Assembly (NCBI GenBank): GCA_010672925.1
Contig: JAAHFP010000002.1
Span: 367,244-431,243 of the forward strand
Direction of reading: 5' to 3'
Source of the DNA: Symploca sp. SIO1C2
GTDB taxonomy: Bacteria > Cyanobacteriota > Cyanobacteriia > Cyanobacteriales > Coleofasciculaceae
DNA length: 64,000 nucleotides
In this document: one piece after another, positions 1 through 8,477 of the stretch
Layout of the letters: every line of letters begins with the position of its first letter
How positions within the stretch are numbered: the first letter of the stretch is position 1
The notes under the pieces: model-generated
Seen by the model: the letters and a program-made list of their open reading frames with translations, nothing else
Database searches by the model: none
Told to the model about the DNA's origin: nothing
Translations under genes and position numbers: made by a program

Positions 1-107
1 GAGTTGAGGGGTAAAGCCTTCGCGAAGGGAGTTTAACAGTATTCATTCGGATGCAATCAGCGCGAAGGCTTCCCCCCTAATACTTGTAGGACTCGTATAG
101 CACCTGC

Positions 108-2042
108 TTACTGACCTGAATCCTTACGATATTTCTTTTGTTTGTTGAGATAATCAAATAGAGTCTGGCTCTCCAAGCTTACGAGAGGTTGGGGAACTAC
201 TTTGGCAGTCTCGACCATCAATCCTGGAACAGAAGTCGGGACTGGTGTTGGTTCCTGAACTAATAAAGAATTCAATTTTTTGGATAGCTCCTCAACGGAC
301 TGACTAATTTTCAGTAAAGCAGAAGATACCTCTAAAATAGTCTGACGTGAGGTTTGATATTGAGCTTTAGGCTGAAGTTGGGGAACTGGTATACCATCCC
401 GTTTAAAACGATAGTAATCGGTAGCTCGATTAATGACTTTACGAATAACTTGCTGATGGAGAATATCTTTTTGTTCTTCAGGAGTAAAAATTTCATTGAA
501 CGAGACAGGCAAATCCTGGAGATGTAAGTTAAGCAAATCTTCTAGATCCTGCCTACTGGGAGACTGGATAGTAAGTTGAACATTTCCTTGGCGGTCTGTA
601 ATAGATGAGTTAAGCTTTTTTTGAAATATTTCCCAACTATCGGGAAACATAATAGAGATAATTAGGCTATGCTTAATATGAGTAAATAATTCCTTAATAC
701 TGCTGCCAAAGGCTAAGAGTAAATTGCTATTCTGCTCTAGCCCTAAACTCTCTAATTGGTCAAAAACCATAATTAATGGTTCATCGACCAGGGAAAGCTT
801 GCTAATAACACTGATAGCTTCTAATCCCCAGGTCTCACGGTTAGTTTGTGTATCCCATCTGACATCAATCAAACCTAATGTTTCTAACTCTACTGTTTCT
901 AGCTCAAAGCCAGCCAGCCAGCGTTTAATCAAAAGCTTACGCTTAGGGTCTGTATAGTAACAGTAGCGAATCATCCCTTTTAAGATTTGCCAAGAAAAAC
1001 CCGAACAGTCATAAGTAAACTGCCACCACTGCTCTACTTTTTTCTCAATCAGTTTCCAGAAGTCTCTCTTTCGCTCAGTTCCTACAGAACCAAGAGCTTC
1101 GTAAATCTCCAAGGGATTTTGTTCTAATACCTTAATAATTTTTTCCTCTTTCTGAGTTGGCAAAGGAATATTTTGACGATTAATGATCTTCGACAAAAAA
1201 TAAGCAAGTAAATGATCTAGTTGAGTATAGTTAGTACTACCAACTCTCTGGATTAAGGATTCGAGCACTCGACTATAAATATGGAATAAGATACCATCAG
1301 GATCGTTAGGGTGATTAATAAAGAACAAACGGTTTCTTGCTAACCGCTCCTGAGCCAGACGCATCATGAGGTGACTCTTCCCTGTACCGGGTTCCCCTGT
1401 AACAACTACACCTTGACTTTGGTGGTTCCTATCATCCTTAATTCCTTGAAGAATTGACTTCAGAGCTTGATACTGTTGTTGAGAGATCGTTTTCAAGTCT
1501 GGATGTACCTGAAAAGGATTATCAACTCGGCTACTTACGAAGGGATTGGGGTATTTCTGAAGCAGCTGTTTGATATCTTGTTGAGTCATTTGGAGGTAAA
1601 GCTGATAGGTAAATAAGGCATCGTACCGGGCTAAATGTGCTTGCTCTTCTGAAAAGTATTGGTGGTTAACCCTAAGGTTCAAGTAGGTACTGAGGTCGCC
1701 TAATGAGTAGGATTCTAGATGAGGCCAAGTTATCCTGGCAAGTTTATAGGTACATACCCAGTCACATTTCGGTAAGACCTCTTGGATAAAATTATAGCTT
1801 CGTTGTAAGACTTTCCTGTCGTGATGGGCACAATGGCAAACAATATTTTTGCCTTCAGCAATAGCTTTAAACTCTTGGAGAATTTGCTCTAGAGATTTGT
1901 GGTTGTAGTACGGTTTTTCGTTCCCTACTGCTCCTTGGACAAAAGCTTCATAGATCTGCTCTCCAGTATAGTCTACAACCGCAATCTCTCTCAGAAGTTC
2001 TTGGCCTTCTGTATCGATAACAATGAAATCAATAGGGAGCAT
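108..2042 (-). CDS. DnaQ-like 3'-5' exonuclease fused to AAA-type ATPase
   Basis: 644 residues with two parts. Residues 1-155 look like a DEDDh exonuclease: DTE at 10-12 (Exo I), an HHD around D75 (Exo II) and HLARYD at 136-141 (Exo III, H-x4-D), so all expected acidic and His positions are present. A P-loop GEPGTGKS lies at 216-223 and a Walker B-like stretch (MVFDQLES) near 425, lacking the usual Glu after the Asp. The C-terminal third is helical and ends in a polar, proline-rich tail. Family knowledge: DEDDh enzymes degrade ssDNA or RNA 3'-5', and AAA/STAND-type ATPases often couple sensing to an effector. Inference: an ATP-regulated nuclease, possibly for repair or defence. ATG start at 2042. 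It is a lone gene with no operon partner visible inside the window. Confidence 0.7.
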   Translation of the reverse strand: MLPIDFIVIDTEGQELLREIAVVDYTGEQIYEAFVQGAVGNEKPYYNHKSLEQILQEFKAIAEGKNIVCHCAHHDRKVLQRSYNFIQEVLPKCDWVCTYKLARITWPHLESYSLGDLSTYLNLRVNHQYFSEEQAHLARYDALFTYQLYLQMTQQDIKQLLQKYPNPFVSSRVDNPFQVHPDLKTISQQQYQALKSILQGIKDDRNHQSQGVVVTGEPGTGKSHLMMRLAQERLARNRLFFINHPNDPDGILFHIYSRVLESLIQRVGSTNYTQLDHLLAYFLSKIINRQNIPLPTQKEEKIIKVLEQNPLEIYEALGSVGTERKRDFWKLIEKKVEQWWQFTYDCSGFSWQILKGMIRYCYYTDPKRKLLIKRWLAGFELETVELETLGLIDVRWDTQTNRETWGLEAISVISKLSLVDEPLIMVFDQLESLGLEQNSNLLLAFGSSIKELFTHIKHSLIISIMFPDSWEIFQKKLNSSITDRQGNVQLTIQSPSRQDLEDLLNLHLQDLPVSFNEIFTPEEQKDILHQQVIRKVINRATDYYRFKRDGIPVPQLQPKAQYQTSRQTILEVSSALLKISQSVEELSKKLNSLLVQEPTPVPTSVPGLMVETAKVVPQPLVSLESQTLFDYLNKQKKYRKDSGQ

Positions 2043-2049
2043 TAGGTGT

Positions 2050-2087
2050 TAGATTTTAGATTTTAGATTTTAGATTTTAGATTTTAG
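2050..2087. repeat. Heptameric tandem repeat (TAGATTT)n
   Basis: About 5.4 perfect copies of TAGATTT lie just upstream of the exonuclease/ATPase gene. This is the STRR-type heptamer repeat known from filamentous cyanobacteria. Other heptamer tracts lie near 28.3, 40.8, 42.95, 44.15 and 50.27 kb. Confidence 0.8.
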
Positions 2088-2112
2088 GTGTTAGATACTG
2101 GTGACAAGTTAG

Positions 2113-2232
2113 ATCAAGTTCGGATAAGCAGTGATAATTCCTTTCTACCTTGCAACCTTCTTTCTTCCCTTCTTCCCGGTCGCCTTCTGCCTTATTATCA
2201 CCAAAGTCTAAGTATTTAACCAAACTTGATAT
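2113..2232 (-). mobile_element. MITE-like element, family C, copy 1
   Basis: A 120-bp segment bounded by imperfect terminal inverted repeats of the type ATATCAAGTCCGG..AA..CTTA, with a purine-biased core (GGCAGAAGG on the reverse strand). It matches copies at 25296, 35709, 36351 and 61302. No coding capacity of its own. Confidence 0.65.
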
Positions 2233-2262
2233 TAGGTATATGTCAAGGCTTGACAAAATAGA

Positions 2263-2288
2263 TTATAGTATCATTATTGATACTATAA
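2263..2288. promoter_or_regulatory. Palindromic operator upstream of hicA
   Basis: A perfect 11-bp inverted repeat (TTATAGTATCA, TTAT spacer, TGATACTATAA) ends 7 bases before the hicA ATG. A TTGACA lies at 2250-2255. HicB antitoxins with ribbon-helix-helix domains are known to repress their own operons at palindromes; that this is the HicB site is inference. Confidence 0.6.
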
Positions 2289-2295
2289 ATAATGT

Positions 2296-2589
2296 ATGGC
2301 TCAAATCAACGATATTATTGCTGCGATGCGGCAAAACCCTTGTGATGTTCGTTTTGCTGATTTGAAAAAAGTCTGTACCTGTTACTTTGGAGAAGCTCGA
2401 CAAAGTAAGACATCCCATCTTGTTTACAAGACACCGTGGCAAGGAAACCCTCGTGTCAATATCCAAGAAGGGAAGAATAGAAAAGCGAAACCTTATCAAG
2501 TCCGGCAAGTTCTAGATGCTATAGATAAGCTGGAGAATATCAGTAAACCACCCAACGCTGACTCTTGCGAGTACAAGGAGGGTTATTAG
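2296..2589 (+). CDS. hicA: HicA-like type II toxin (mRNA interferase family)
   Basis: 97 residues, a usual size for HicA. The core has the pattern of the YcfA/HicA dsRBD-like fold: a basic stretch, then KTSHLVYK containing the single His expected at the catalytic position, then a basic RVNIQEGKNRKAKPYQV segment and a C-terminal helix (RQVLDAIDKL). Family knowledge: HicA cleaves mRNA and is neutralised by HicB. The toxin gene comes first, with hicB 82 bp downstream, which is the usual hicA-hicB order. A palindromic operator lies immediately upstream. The gap to hicB contains a weak hairpin (AACGC/GCGTT) that could affect expression of the second gene. The name rests on motif pattern and gene order. 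Confidence 0.75.
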   Translation: MAQINDIIAAMRQNPCDVRFADLKKVCTCYFGEARQSKTSHLVYKTPWQGNPRVNIQEGKNRKAKPYQVRQVLDAIDKLENISKPPNADSCEYKEGY

Positions 2590-2671
2590 TATGCAAGTAA
2601 GTGCTGTTCTTCCTTTTTTCCCAACGCTGTACCTTTCAGGTATGGCGTTGCGAGGAAAGGAGGAAAGAAAG

Positions 2672-2998
2672 ATGAAAATCAACCATGAACATTATACCTA
2701 TCGTGTTACATGGTCTCAGGAAGATGAGGAGTATGTGGGACTCTGTGCAGAATTCCCTAGCCTGTCTTATCTAGACGAATCTCGTGTAGCAGCCTTTGAA
2801 GGTATTGGCAATTTAATAGAGGAAATCCTTGAAGACATGGAAGCCAATGGGGAATCGATTCCAGAGCCAATTGCTGACAAAAAATATAGCGGTAAATTTC
2901 AAGTCAGAATTCCACCAGAACAACACCGTTTATTAGCAGTAAAAGCAGCTGAGTCTGGTGTCAGTCTTAACCGTTATGTTAGTTCTAAGCTTTTTTGA
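2672..2998 (+). CDS. hicB: HicB-like antitoxin with C-terminal ribbon-helix-helix
   Basis: The track ORF starts at 2591, but the ATG at 2672 follows AAAGGAGGAAAG and gives a normal HicB of 108 residues starting MKINHEHYTY. The N-terminal half has the HicB partial RNase H-like fold (YRVTWSQEDEEYVGLCAEFP). The C-terminal half (FQVRIPPEQHRLLAVKAAES, then SLNRYVSSKL) is a ribbon-helix-helix DNA-binding domain. It neutralises HicA and probably represses the operon at the palindrome 5' of hicA. Confidence 0.8.
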   Translation: MKINHEHYTYRVTWSQEDEEYVGLCAEFPSLSYLDESRVAAFEGIGNLIEEILEDMEANGESIPEPIADKKYSGKFQVRIPPEQHRLLAVKAAESGVSLNRYVSSKLF

Positions 2999-3015
2999 TT
3001 TAACTGCGAAAACTT

Positions 3016-3045
3016 TGTAGAGACGCGCCATGGCGCGTCTCTACA
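3016..3045. repeat. 30-bp perfect palindrome, dispersed repeat copy 1
   Basis: The half-site TGTAGAGACGCGCCA is followed directly by its exact reverse complement. Identical copies lie at 7687 and 46310, with a diverged copy at 24033. This copy sits 18 bp after the hicB stop, so it may also act as a 3' hairpin. Confidence 0.85.
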
Positions 3046-3090
3046 TTTAGCGGAATAAAGAAAAATCGTGATGTGAGGGGTCAGGCAACG

Positions 3091-3294
3091 GTCATTGGTG
3101 TCAACTTAAGCCACAACCCTTGCCAATTGATAGTTTCGAGAAGTTCTACTTCAACTGAGTGGGTAGCCTTACCCTACCTGATTAACAGGCGAAAGAGTTA
3201 GCGACAGCAGTATTCTCTTGCTCCCTCAGCTTCCTCAGCTTCCTCAGTTCCCCCAGATTCAAACGCTTTTCAGGTTAAGTTGACACCAATGGCC
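3091..3294. repeat. Possible MITE bounded by 17-18 bp inverted repeats
   Basis: CATTGGTGTCAACTTAA at the left is repeated inverted (TTAAGTTGACACCAATG) at the right, enclosing about 200 bp. The right half holds a CTCCCTCAGCTTCCTCAG tract that recurs inverted near 40.6 and 53.05 kb. No ORF. Non-autonomous element by inference. Confidence 0.45.
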
Positions 3295-3330
3295 AGCGGT
3301 ATCCTAGGAGGGGTGGGTTGGACTCTTCTG

Positions 3331-5109
3331 CTATCCATATACAGGAGTGGCAATTCCTTCCCAACGTGCTTTAATTTGTAGAGCTAAAAACTTCGAGTAG
3401 TGACGTGACTGATGTAAATTGCCGCCGTGAAACCAAAGAGCTTCCTGCAAGGTTGGTTTCCACATATTGCGTAATTCTCCTTCCCAAGGACCTGGATCTT
3501 TAGCAGTATCTGAACCTAATCCCCAACATGGACCTACTTTATCCGCCACTTCTTGAGAAATTAATTCAGCAGCCCAACTATTCATCGATTGATAGCCTGT
3601 CGCATAAACAATTAAGTCAGCCGATAACTCTGTACCATCAGTCAAAACTACTGAATGTTGCTTAATCTGAGCAATATTAGTACCACTCTTTAATTTGACC
3701 TTACCATCAATAATCAACTGAGAAGCTCCCACATCAATATAATATCCGGAACCTCGCCGTAGATAGATCATAAAAAGTCCTGAACCGTCTTCACCAAAAT
3801 TCAAGAGAAATCCGGCTTTTTCCAAAGCTTGATAAAAATCGGCATCTTGTTTAGCTATTTCTGCAAAAACGGGAATCTGGAAACTCGGTAAAATCTTATA
3901 AGGAATGGAGGCAAAAATCAGATCTGCCAGATCCGTTGTGATACCTGCTGCCACTGCACTCTCTGAATATAAGTCTCCTAAGAGGAATTTCATTACTGCT
4001 TCAGATTTAGTCACATGGGTTGATGAGCGCTGAATCATCGTTACATCAGCATCATTTTCCCAGAGGGCAGCACAGATATCGTGGGCGGAGTTATTTGAGC
4101 CAACTACCACACATTTTTTACCTCGGTATGGTTCAGCTCCTGGGTGCATACTAGAATGGTGTTGCTCACCTTGGAACAACTCAGCACCAGGAAATTGAGG
4201 AATATTGGGTTTTCCCGACATACCCGTGGCCAAGACTAACTGTTTGGGACGTAAAACCACTGTTTCGCCATCACGATTAACAGTGATCACCCACTCTTTG
4301 GTTGCTGGTTCAAAATAGGCACTAGTGCATTCAGTAGAACTCCAATAGTTGAGCTCCATAATTTTGGTATAACATTCTAACCAGTCCCCCATCTTATCTT
4401 TAGGAGTAAAAACTGGCCAATGGTCAGGAAAAGGAAGATAAGGGAGATGGTCATACCAAACCGGATCATGTAGACAAAGAGATTGGTAACGTTTACGCCA
4501 AGCATCCCCTGGTCGTTGATATTTATCGACAATAATTGTTGGTACTGCCAAGGATTTTAATCTAGCACCTAAAACAATACCCCCTTGTCCACCTCCGATA
4601 ATCACACAGTAAGGTTGTTGACTGTAGCCTAATTCCGCTTCCTCCTGATTTTTAGTTACCGACCAAGTTTGCCGATGTTTCGCTGCCCCATGCTCTACTC
4701 CCAGGGGGCGAGTTGCTCCTGTTTTTTCGACCTGTCCTTTAAGCTCTGTCATACTAGTGAACAGAGTCCAACATTGATGGTTTTTTAACCGAATATGCCC
4801 CTTACCTCTGGCTACTTCGGTTTCAAAGGTAAACCAACTCTCAATAATACCGTTACTGGAGCTAGCTTCTCCTTCTATTGACCATTGTCTCGGTTGGATA
4901 TTAGGGACAGTTGCTTCTAACATCAATTTGATGTCGTTTTTGCCTTCAAGAGTTTTAATATTCCAAGTAAAGGATACTAAATCACGCCAATAACAATCAT
5001 CAGCAAACATCTCTACAGCTTGATTGAAGTCACCCCTCTCAATTACTTTATTAAATTTTTCTAACCATTCCTTTACTTGTTGAGTTGCTGCTGTAATATC
5101 ATTGTTCAT
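3331..5109 (-). CDS. NTF2/SnoaL-like domain fused to flavin-containing monooxygenase (CzcO-like)
   Basis: 592 residues from the ATG at 5109; the track start at 5118 is a GTG three codons earlier. Residues 1 to about 130 have the look of a SnoaL/NTF2 domain. The remainder is an FAD/NAD(P)-binding monooxygenase of the YUCCA/CzcO type: the first dinucleotide fold VIIGGGQGGIVLGARL near residue 170, then a GDAWRKRY segment, a second dinucleotide fold VVVGSNNSAHDICAAL, and a C-terminal VYATGYQSM characteristic of FMOs. Family knowledge: these enzymes use NADPH, FAD and O2 to oxygenate soft nucleophiles or carbonyls. The substrate is unknown. It stands alone with no pathway partner next to it. Confidence 0.8.
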   Translation of the reverse strand: MNNDITAATQQVKEWLEKFNKVIERGDFNQAVEMFADDCYWRDLVSFTWNIKTLEGKNDIKLMLEATVPNIQPRQWSIEGEASSSNGIIESWFTFETEVARGKGHIRLKNHQCWTLFTSMTELKGQVEKTGATRPLGVEHGAAKHRQTWSVTKNQEEAELGYSQQPYCVIIGGGQGGIVLGARLKSLAVPTIIVDKYQRPGDAWRKRYQSLCLHDPVWYDHLPYLPFPDHWPVFTPKDKMGDWLECYTKIMELNYWSSTECTSAYFEPATKEWVITVNRDGETVVLRPKQLVLATGMSGKPNIPQFPGAELFQGEQHHSSMHPGAEPYRGKKCVVVGSNNSAHDICAALWENDADVTMIQRSSTHVTKSEAVMKFLLGDLYSESAVAAGITTDLADLIFASIPYKILPSFQIPVFAEIAKQDADFYQALEKAGFLLNFGEDGSGLFMIYLRRGSGYYIDVGASQLIIDGKVKLKSGTNIAQIKQHSVVLTDGTELSADLIVYATGYQSMNSWAAELISQEVADKVGPCWGLGSDTAKDPGPWEGELRNMWKPTLQEALWFHGGNLHQSRHYSKFLALQIKARWEGIATPVYG

Positions 5110-5362
5110 TATGCACACCGTTTCTTAAATTTATTACCAATTTTAGATAATTGTGGTCATTAGTACAAGGGATAAATAAGCTTGCAGCCATCTAATTTGT
5201 AACTTGTCATTGACACGGTGAAACAGGGAAACGGTGATGCGGATAGAAGTTAGCCATTTTTTTGTCTTGAATGAGCTTAATGTGAATATTGTGAATAAAA
5301 AAAATAATCTAGAGAACGAATCGTGATATAATTTTTATGGCTTATGTACCTATTGAACAACG

Positions 5363-5866
5363 ATGGATAATCCACCTTGGCAACAAGAATCGGTAATCAA
5401 ACAATCACTATTAATTCTTGATAGTTTTGAAATTTGGTCAACACATGATTTGTTTAACAAACCAGGTTTAGTAGATATCAAAAAAGATTTACTAAATATA
5501 AAAAATTTACCTCAAGATGTAGGCCAAAAACTATTTGAAGCTCCTTTTATTGTTGTCTCTCATGGAACAGAAAGCAACCCTATTTTGAACTATGGGAACC
5601 AGAAAGCCCTAGATATTTGGGAATTGAGTTGGCAAAATTTCACCAAAACTCCCTCACGAGATACCGCAGAAGCAATAGAACAAGCAGAACGCGATCGCTT
5701 GTTAGCAGAAACCAGCAAGCAGGGGTTTTGTGAATTTTCAGTAATACGCATTACTAGCACCGGAAAGCGCTTTAAAATTAATCAGGGGGTAGTTTGGAAT
5801 CTGATTGATGAACAACAAGTTTATCAAGGACAAGCTGCTGTTTATTCTGATTTTTATTTTTTATAG
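5363..5866 (+). CDS. MEKHLA (PAS-like) domain protein
   Basis: 167 residues. The central stretch (IVVSHGTESNPILNYGNQ, ALDIWELSW, then the AERDRLL helix) matches the MEKHLA domain, a PAS-related module found in plants, algae and cyanobacteria; the C-terminal part (GKRFKINQGVVWNLID) fits the same fold. It probably binds a small ligand or protein; no enzymatic motif is seen. The next gene begins two bases after its stop, so the two are likely cotranscribed. Confidence 0.65.
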   Translation: MDNPPWQQESVIKQSLLILDSFEIWSTHDLFNKPGLVDIKKDLLNIKNLPQDVGQKLFEAPFIVVSHGTESNPILNYGNQKALDIWELSWQNFTKTPSRDTAEAIEQAERDRLLAETSKQGFCEFSVIRITSTGKRFKINQGVVWNLIDEQQVYQGQAAVYSDFYFL

Positions 5867-5868
5867 CT

Positions 5869-6486
5869 ATGGATTCATTAATCCAGGTGCAAGCTGTCGT
5901 AGAAACACCTGACTACGAAAGTGAGTTTGTTTGTCCTTGGGAGGTTCCAAAATTCCAACCATTTTCTCTGCTCCGTTTATCGGGAGAGATGACTTATCCA
6001 GAAATTGGGTTAGTTGTTGCTCAACTAGCTCAATATAATCACATAGAACTTGCAAATGAAAAACAAGTAGTTTTAAGGGACATCCTCAAAGCTGAAGGTT
6101 TAGTTTTACCAGGGGGAATACAAGTTATCTCTGAAGGGCAAAAACCTATTTCTCCTAGTTGTTGTGGTGGACTGGAAACATGGCGGGAATGGATAGATTT
6201 TCTACAAACAGGTGATTCACCTTGGTTAGGGCATGATCCTAGTCCTTGGATGGAAAATCAGGGATATTTTATTCGTATTTGGTCAGATGGTGGTATGGAA
6301 CCAGCGAAGAATGCATTTTACATAGATGTTTCACTCTCTGATTTTGAGAGAGGATTGAGGCAGGTAGAACAAGAACTTCAAGCATTTTTGTTCTGCATTG
6401 AGAGTTGGGCTCAAGAAATTGAGTTTGTAGAATCTAGGGAGTTATTGCAAAAATTCAATGAATGCTTTGATATTGGAATACTATAG
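5869..6486 (+). CDS. Conserved hypothetical protein
   Basis: 205 residues, not recognised. Acidic and soluble, without membrane segments or a signal peptide. Aromatic motifs (SPWLGHDPSPWM) sit in the middle, and a predicted helical C-terminus follows (ERGLRQVEQELQAFLFCIES). The start ATG is two bases beyond the MEKHLA gene stop, so translational coupling is likely and the two may act together. Confidence 0.5.
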   Translation: MDSLIQVQAVVETPDYESEFVCPWEVPKFQPFSLLRLSGEMTYPEIGLVVAQLAQYNHIELANEKQVVLRDILKAEGLVLPGGIQVISEGQKPISPSCCGGLETWREWIDFLQTGDSPWLGHDPSPWMENQGYFIRIWSDGGMEPAKNAFYIDVSLSDFERGLRQVEQELQAFLFCIESWAQEIEFVESRELLQKFNECFDIGIL

Positions 6487-6489
6487 GTG

Positions 6490-6678
6490 TTAGGTATTAG
6501 GCAATGGTGACAAGTTAAAGGGTCGTGCATTTTGAAAATTATTGGCAATCAACATCTGAGCGATCGCATCACTTTGACAGATTACCACGCGATCGAAGCT
6601 GTAAGCAGTGACATCAGGATCTGGTAAATTGCTCTGGTTATTTGATGATACAGCGCTTACCGCTGCAATGAGGTACAC
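6490..6678 (-). pseudogene. Possible remnant of a cyanobacterial gene
   Basis: A 62-codon reverse ORF includes FDRVVICQSDAIAQMLIANN, which looks like the interior of a longer cyanobacterial protein I half-recognise but cannot name. The ends are unrelated and no ribosome site is visible, so this is most likely a gene fragment. The rest of 6487-6969 holds only small repeats, such as the hairpin ACAGCGCGAAGCGCTGT near 6740. Confidence 0.25.
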
Positions 6679-6969
6679 CTGAATAAGTTGTCAAGATCTG
6701 ATATATTTCTTCCTCGTCGATTTTACTGTACCTCGTAACAGCGCGAAGCGCTGTAAAGCCTTCGAGGGGTGTGGCGGCAACTGAAATCTGTGCTTATTTA
6801 ACTGCATAACTTAACATTTAAATTGCATCTTTTGCCCTTCCCTAAGCCGCTTGTTAACTTGCCTTACTAAGAATGTCTTAACTGCCCTGGCGACTGCTAT
6901 AGCTTGGTGCTTAACTAGTAGTTAAACTGGAAGCATAGCTCTTGTATCCTATATTATCTATTGCTTGCC

Positions 6970-7662
6970 ATGCCATTAACCCAGGATGTAGAATCTGTTG
7001 ATGTTATCCCACAAGATATCAGCTTCCCACCTAGCGATCTAGAGAGTAACGAGCCTCCCTTGGAAAGTGATTTACACCGCGATCAAATTGATTTATTAAT
7101 TCGCCTACTGCGATGGTTTTGGCAAAAAAAGCAAGACTTCTATGTTTCTGGTAACGTAACGATTTACTACAGTCCACAGCAGCTTAAGTCAGAAGATTTT
7201 CGAGGACCGGATTTCTTTGTTGTACTCAATACGGAGAACAAGCCTCGTAAAAGCTGGGTGGTTTGGGAAGAAAACGGCAAGTATCCCAATGTCATTATCG
7301 AGCTACTGTCTGATTCAACTGCTCCAACAGACAGAGGATTGAAAAAAAAGATTTATCAAGATATCTTTCGTACTCCAGAATATTTCTGGTTTGACCCACA
7401 GACCTTAGAATTTATGGGGTTTGAGCTAGTGAGGGGAACTTATCGTCAATTACCGGCGAATGACCGAGGTTGGCTGTGGAGTGAGCAATTAGAACTTTAT
7501 GTAGGCATTTATGAACAGAAATTACGCTTCTTTACTAGTGAAGGGGAATTAGTACCAACACCGGAAGAAGCCGCTATTGAGCAACAGCAACGAGCCGATC
7601 AAGCTGAAACTTTATTAGCTCAGTATCGAGAACGCTTTGGTGATTTTCCTATCGAAGACTAA
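6970..7662 (+). CDS. Uma2 family (DUF820) putative endonuclease
   Basis: 230 residues from the ATG at 6970; the track start at 6961 is a TTG. The core has the DUF820 pattern: VSGNVTIYY, GPDFFVVL, then PNVIIELLSDSTAPTDRG and LKKKIYQDIFRTPEYFWFDP. GPD, IIELL and the Lys-rich helix supply the acidic and Lys positions of a PD-(D/E)XK fold. Family knowledge: Uma2/DUF820 proteins are very abundant in cyanobacteria and predicted to be nucleases; their role is unsettled. The C-terminus is a Gln/Ala-rich helix (AAIEQQQRADQAETLLAQY), common in this family. Lone gene. Confidence 0.8.
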   Translation: MPLTQDVESVDVIPQDISFPPSDLESNEPPLESDLHRDQIDLLIRLLRWFWQKKQDFYVSGNVTIYYSPQQLKSEDFRGPDFFVVLNTENKPRKSWVVWEENGKYPNVIIELLSDSTAPTDRGLKKKIYQDIFRTPEYFWFDPQTLEFMGFELVRGTYRQLPANDRGWLWSEQLELYVGIYEQKLRFFTSEGELVPTPEEAAIEQQQRADQAETLLAQYRERFGDFPIED

Positions 7663-7686
7663 TTGAGCAAACTGCCAGAATTGCCT

Positions 7687-7716
7687 TGTAGAGACGCGCC
7701 ATGGCGCGTCTCTACA
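7687..7716. repeat. 30-bp perfect palindrome, dispersed repeat copy 2
   Basis: Same half-site (TGTAGAGACGCGCCA) as at 3016. It lies between the ends of the convergent Uma2 and ribbon-helix-helix genes, where a bidirectional hairpin could help terminate both transcripts. Confidence 0.85.
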
Positions 7717-7729
7717 TTTTTATGATACG

Positions 7730-8065
7730 TCAATCTGACAAACTATCTATACTCAAGGGCAACAAGTCCCCTGTTTTCGTTAATCCTAATAACATCGGCT
7801 CCTGTGGTTGAATAAACTTGCCCGTTAATACGCAACGCTCTTCTTGCTGGGCTACCGCTTCAATACTAGCTCTGATATCCTGTTCGGCAAATTGAGGTCG
7901 ATAATCACCGGACTTTTGTTGTACATAGTTCCAGAGAACATCTCGAATCAGAGCCTGATATCCCTGATTGCGGGAAAGTTCTTTGAGCTTCTCTTTCAGC
8001 TCCTTCTCTAGACGGATGCTGGTGACTTCCATATCGGTGGTAGAAGTGCGAGTAAGTGTTCGCAT
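7730..8065 (-). CDS. Ribbon-helix-helix DNA-binding protein
   Basis: 111 residues from the ATG at 8065, chosen because GAGG lies about 10 bases upstream; the longer start at 8092 has no ribosome site. The N-terminus (EVTSIRLEKELKEKLKELSR, then GYQALIRDVLWNYV) is a clear ribbon-helix-helix of the MetJ/Arc/CopG type. The C-terminal half has an unrecognised module including CVLTGKFIQPQEPMLLG. Probably a transcription factor. No toxin gene is adjacent, so an antitoxin role is not supported. Confidence 0.6.
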   Translation of the reverse strand: MRTLTRTSTTDMEVTSIRLEKELKEKLKELSRNQGYQALIRDVLWNYVQQKSGDYRPQFAEQDIRASIEAVAQQEERCVLTGKFIQPQEPMLLGLTKTGDLLPLSIDSLSD

Positions 8066-8160
8066 AACTTTTTTCCTCAAAATAGTGGACATCTTGATAA
8101 TACAAGTGTAGTATTTAAAAGTCAGTATTTTAAATTCCTTTATTCAGCAAATTACCTTCA

Positions 8161-8397
8161 ATGCGCCTTCATCTAACTAGATCCACCTTAAGCACCGCCG
8201 ACAACCGCCCCCGGAATTGGGGAGCAGCGGCGATGCTGGTGGATTTTGTGTATAGAGGCGGATCTGGCTCGATAGAACAGCTCACAGCAGAGATTGGAAA
8301 TCATTTTAATAATGACGCTCCAAGTTTGACTATTGTCGAACCGAAACTAACTAAACGCAGCGGGAGGTACAGGCATATATCAGCTGTACCAATATAA
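8161..8397 (+). CDS. Small hypothetical protein
   Basis: 78 codons, unrecognised, with no clear ribosome site. Its best support is position: it ends 28 bp before a strong intrinsic terminator and runs towards the HNH gene. It might instead be the untranslated leader of that gene. Confidence 0.3.
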   Translation: MRLHLTRSTLSTADNRPRNWGAAAMLVDFVYRGGSGSIEQLTAEIGNHFNNDAPSLTIVEPKLTKRSGRYRHISAVPI

Positions 8398-8425
8398 AAC
8401 AAGAGAACGATAAGAGTTTTCTATA

Positions 8426-8462
8426 CCCCCGCTGCTAACCAAAAAGCAGCGGGGGTTTTTTT
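8426..8462 (+). terminator. Intrinsic terminator 5' of the HNH gene
   Basis: A perfect 11-bp stem (CCCCCGCTGCT / AGCAGCGGGGG), an 8-base loop and seven Ts. It ends 2 bases before the AGGAGG of the HNH gene, so it either ends the upstream transcript or attenuates the HNH gene. Confidence 0.85.
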
Positions 8463-8477
8463 AGGAGGAGTAAAACC

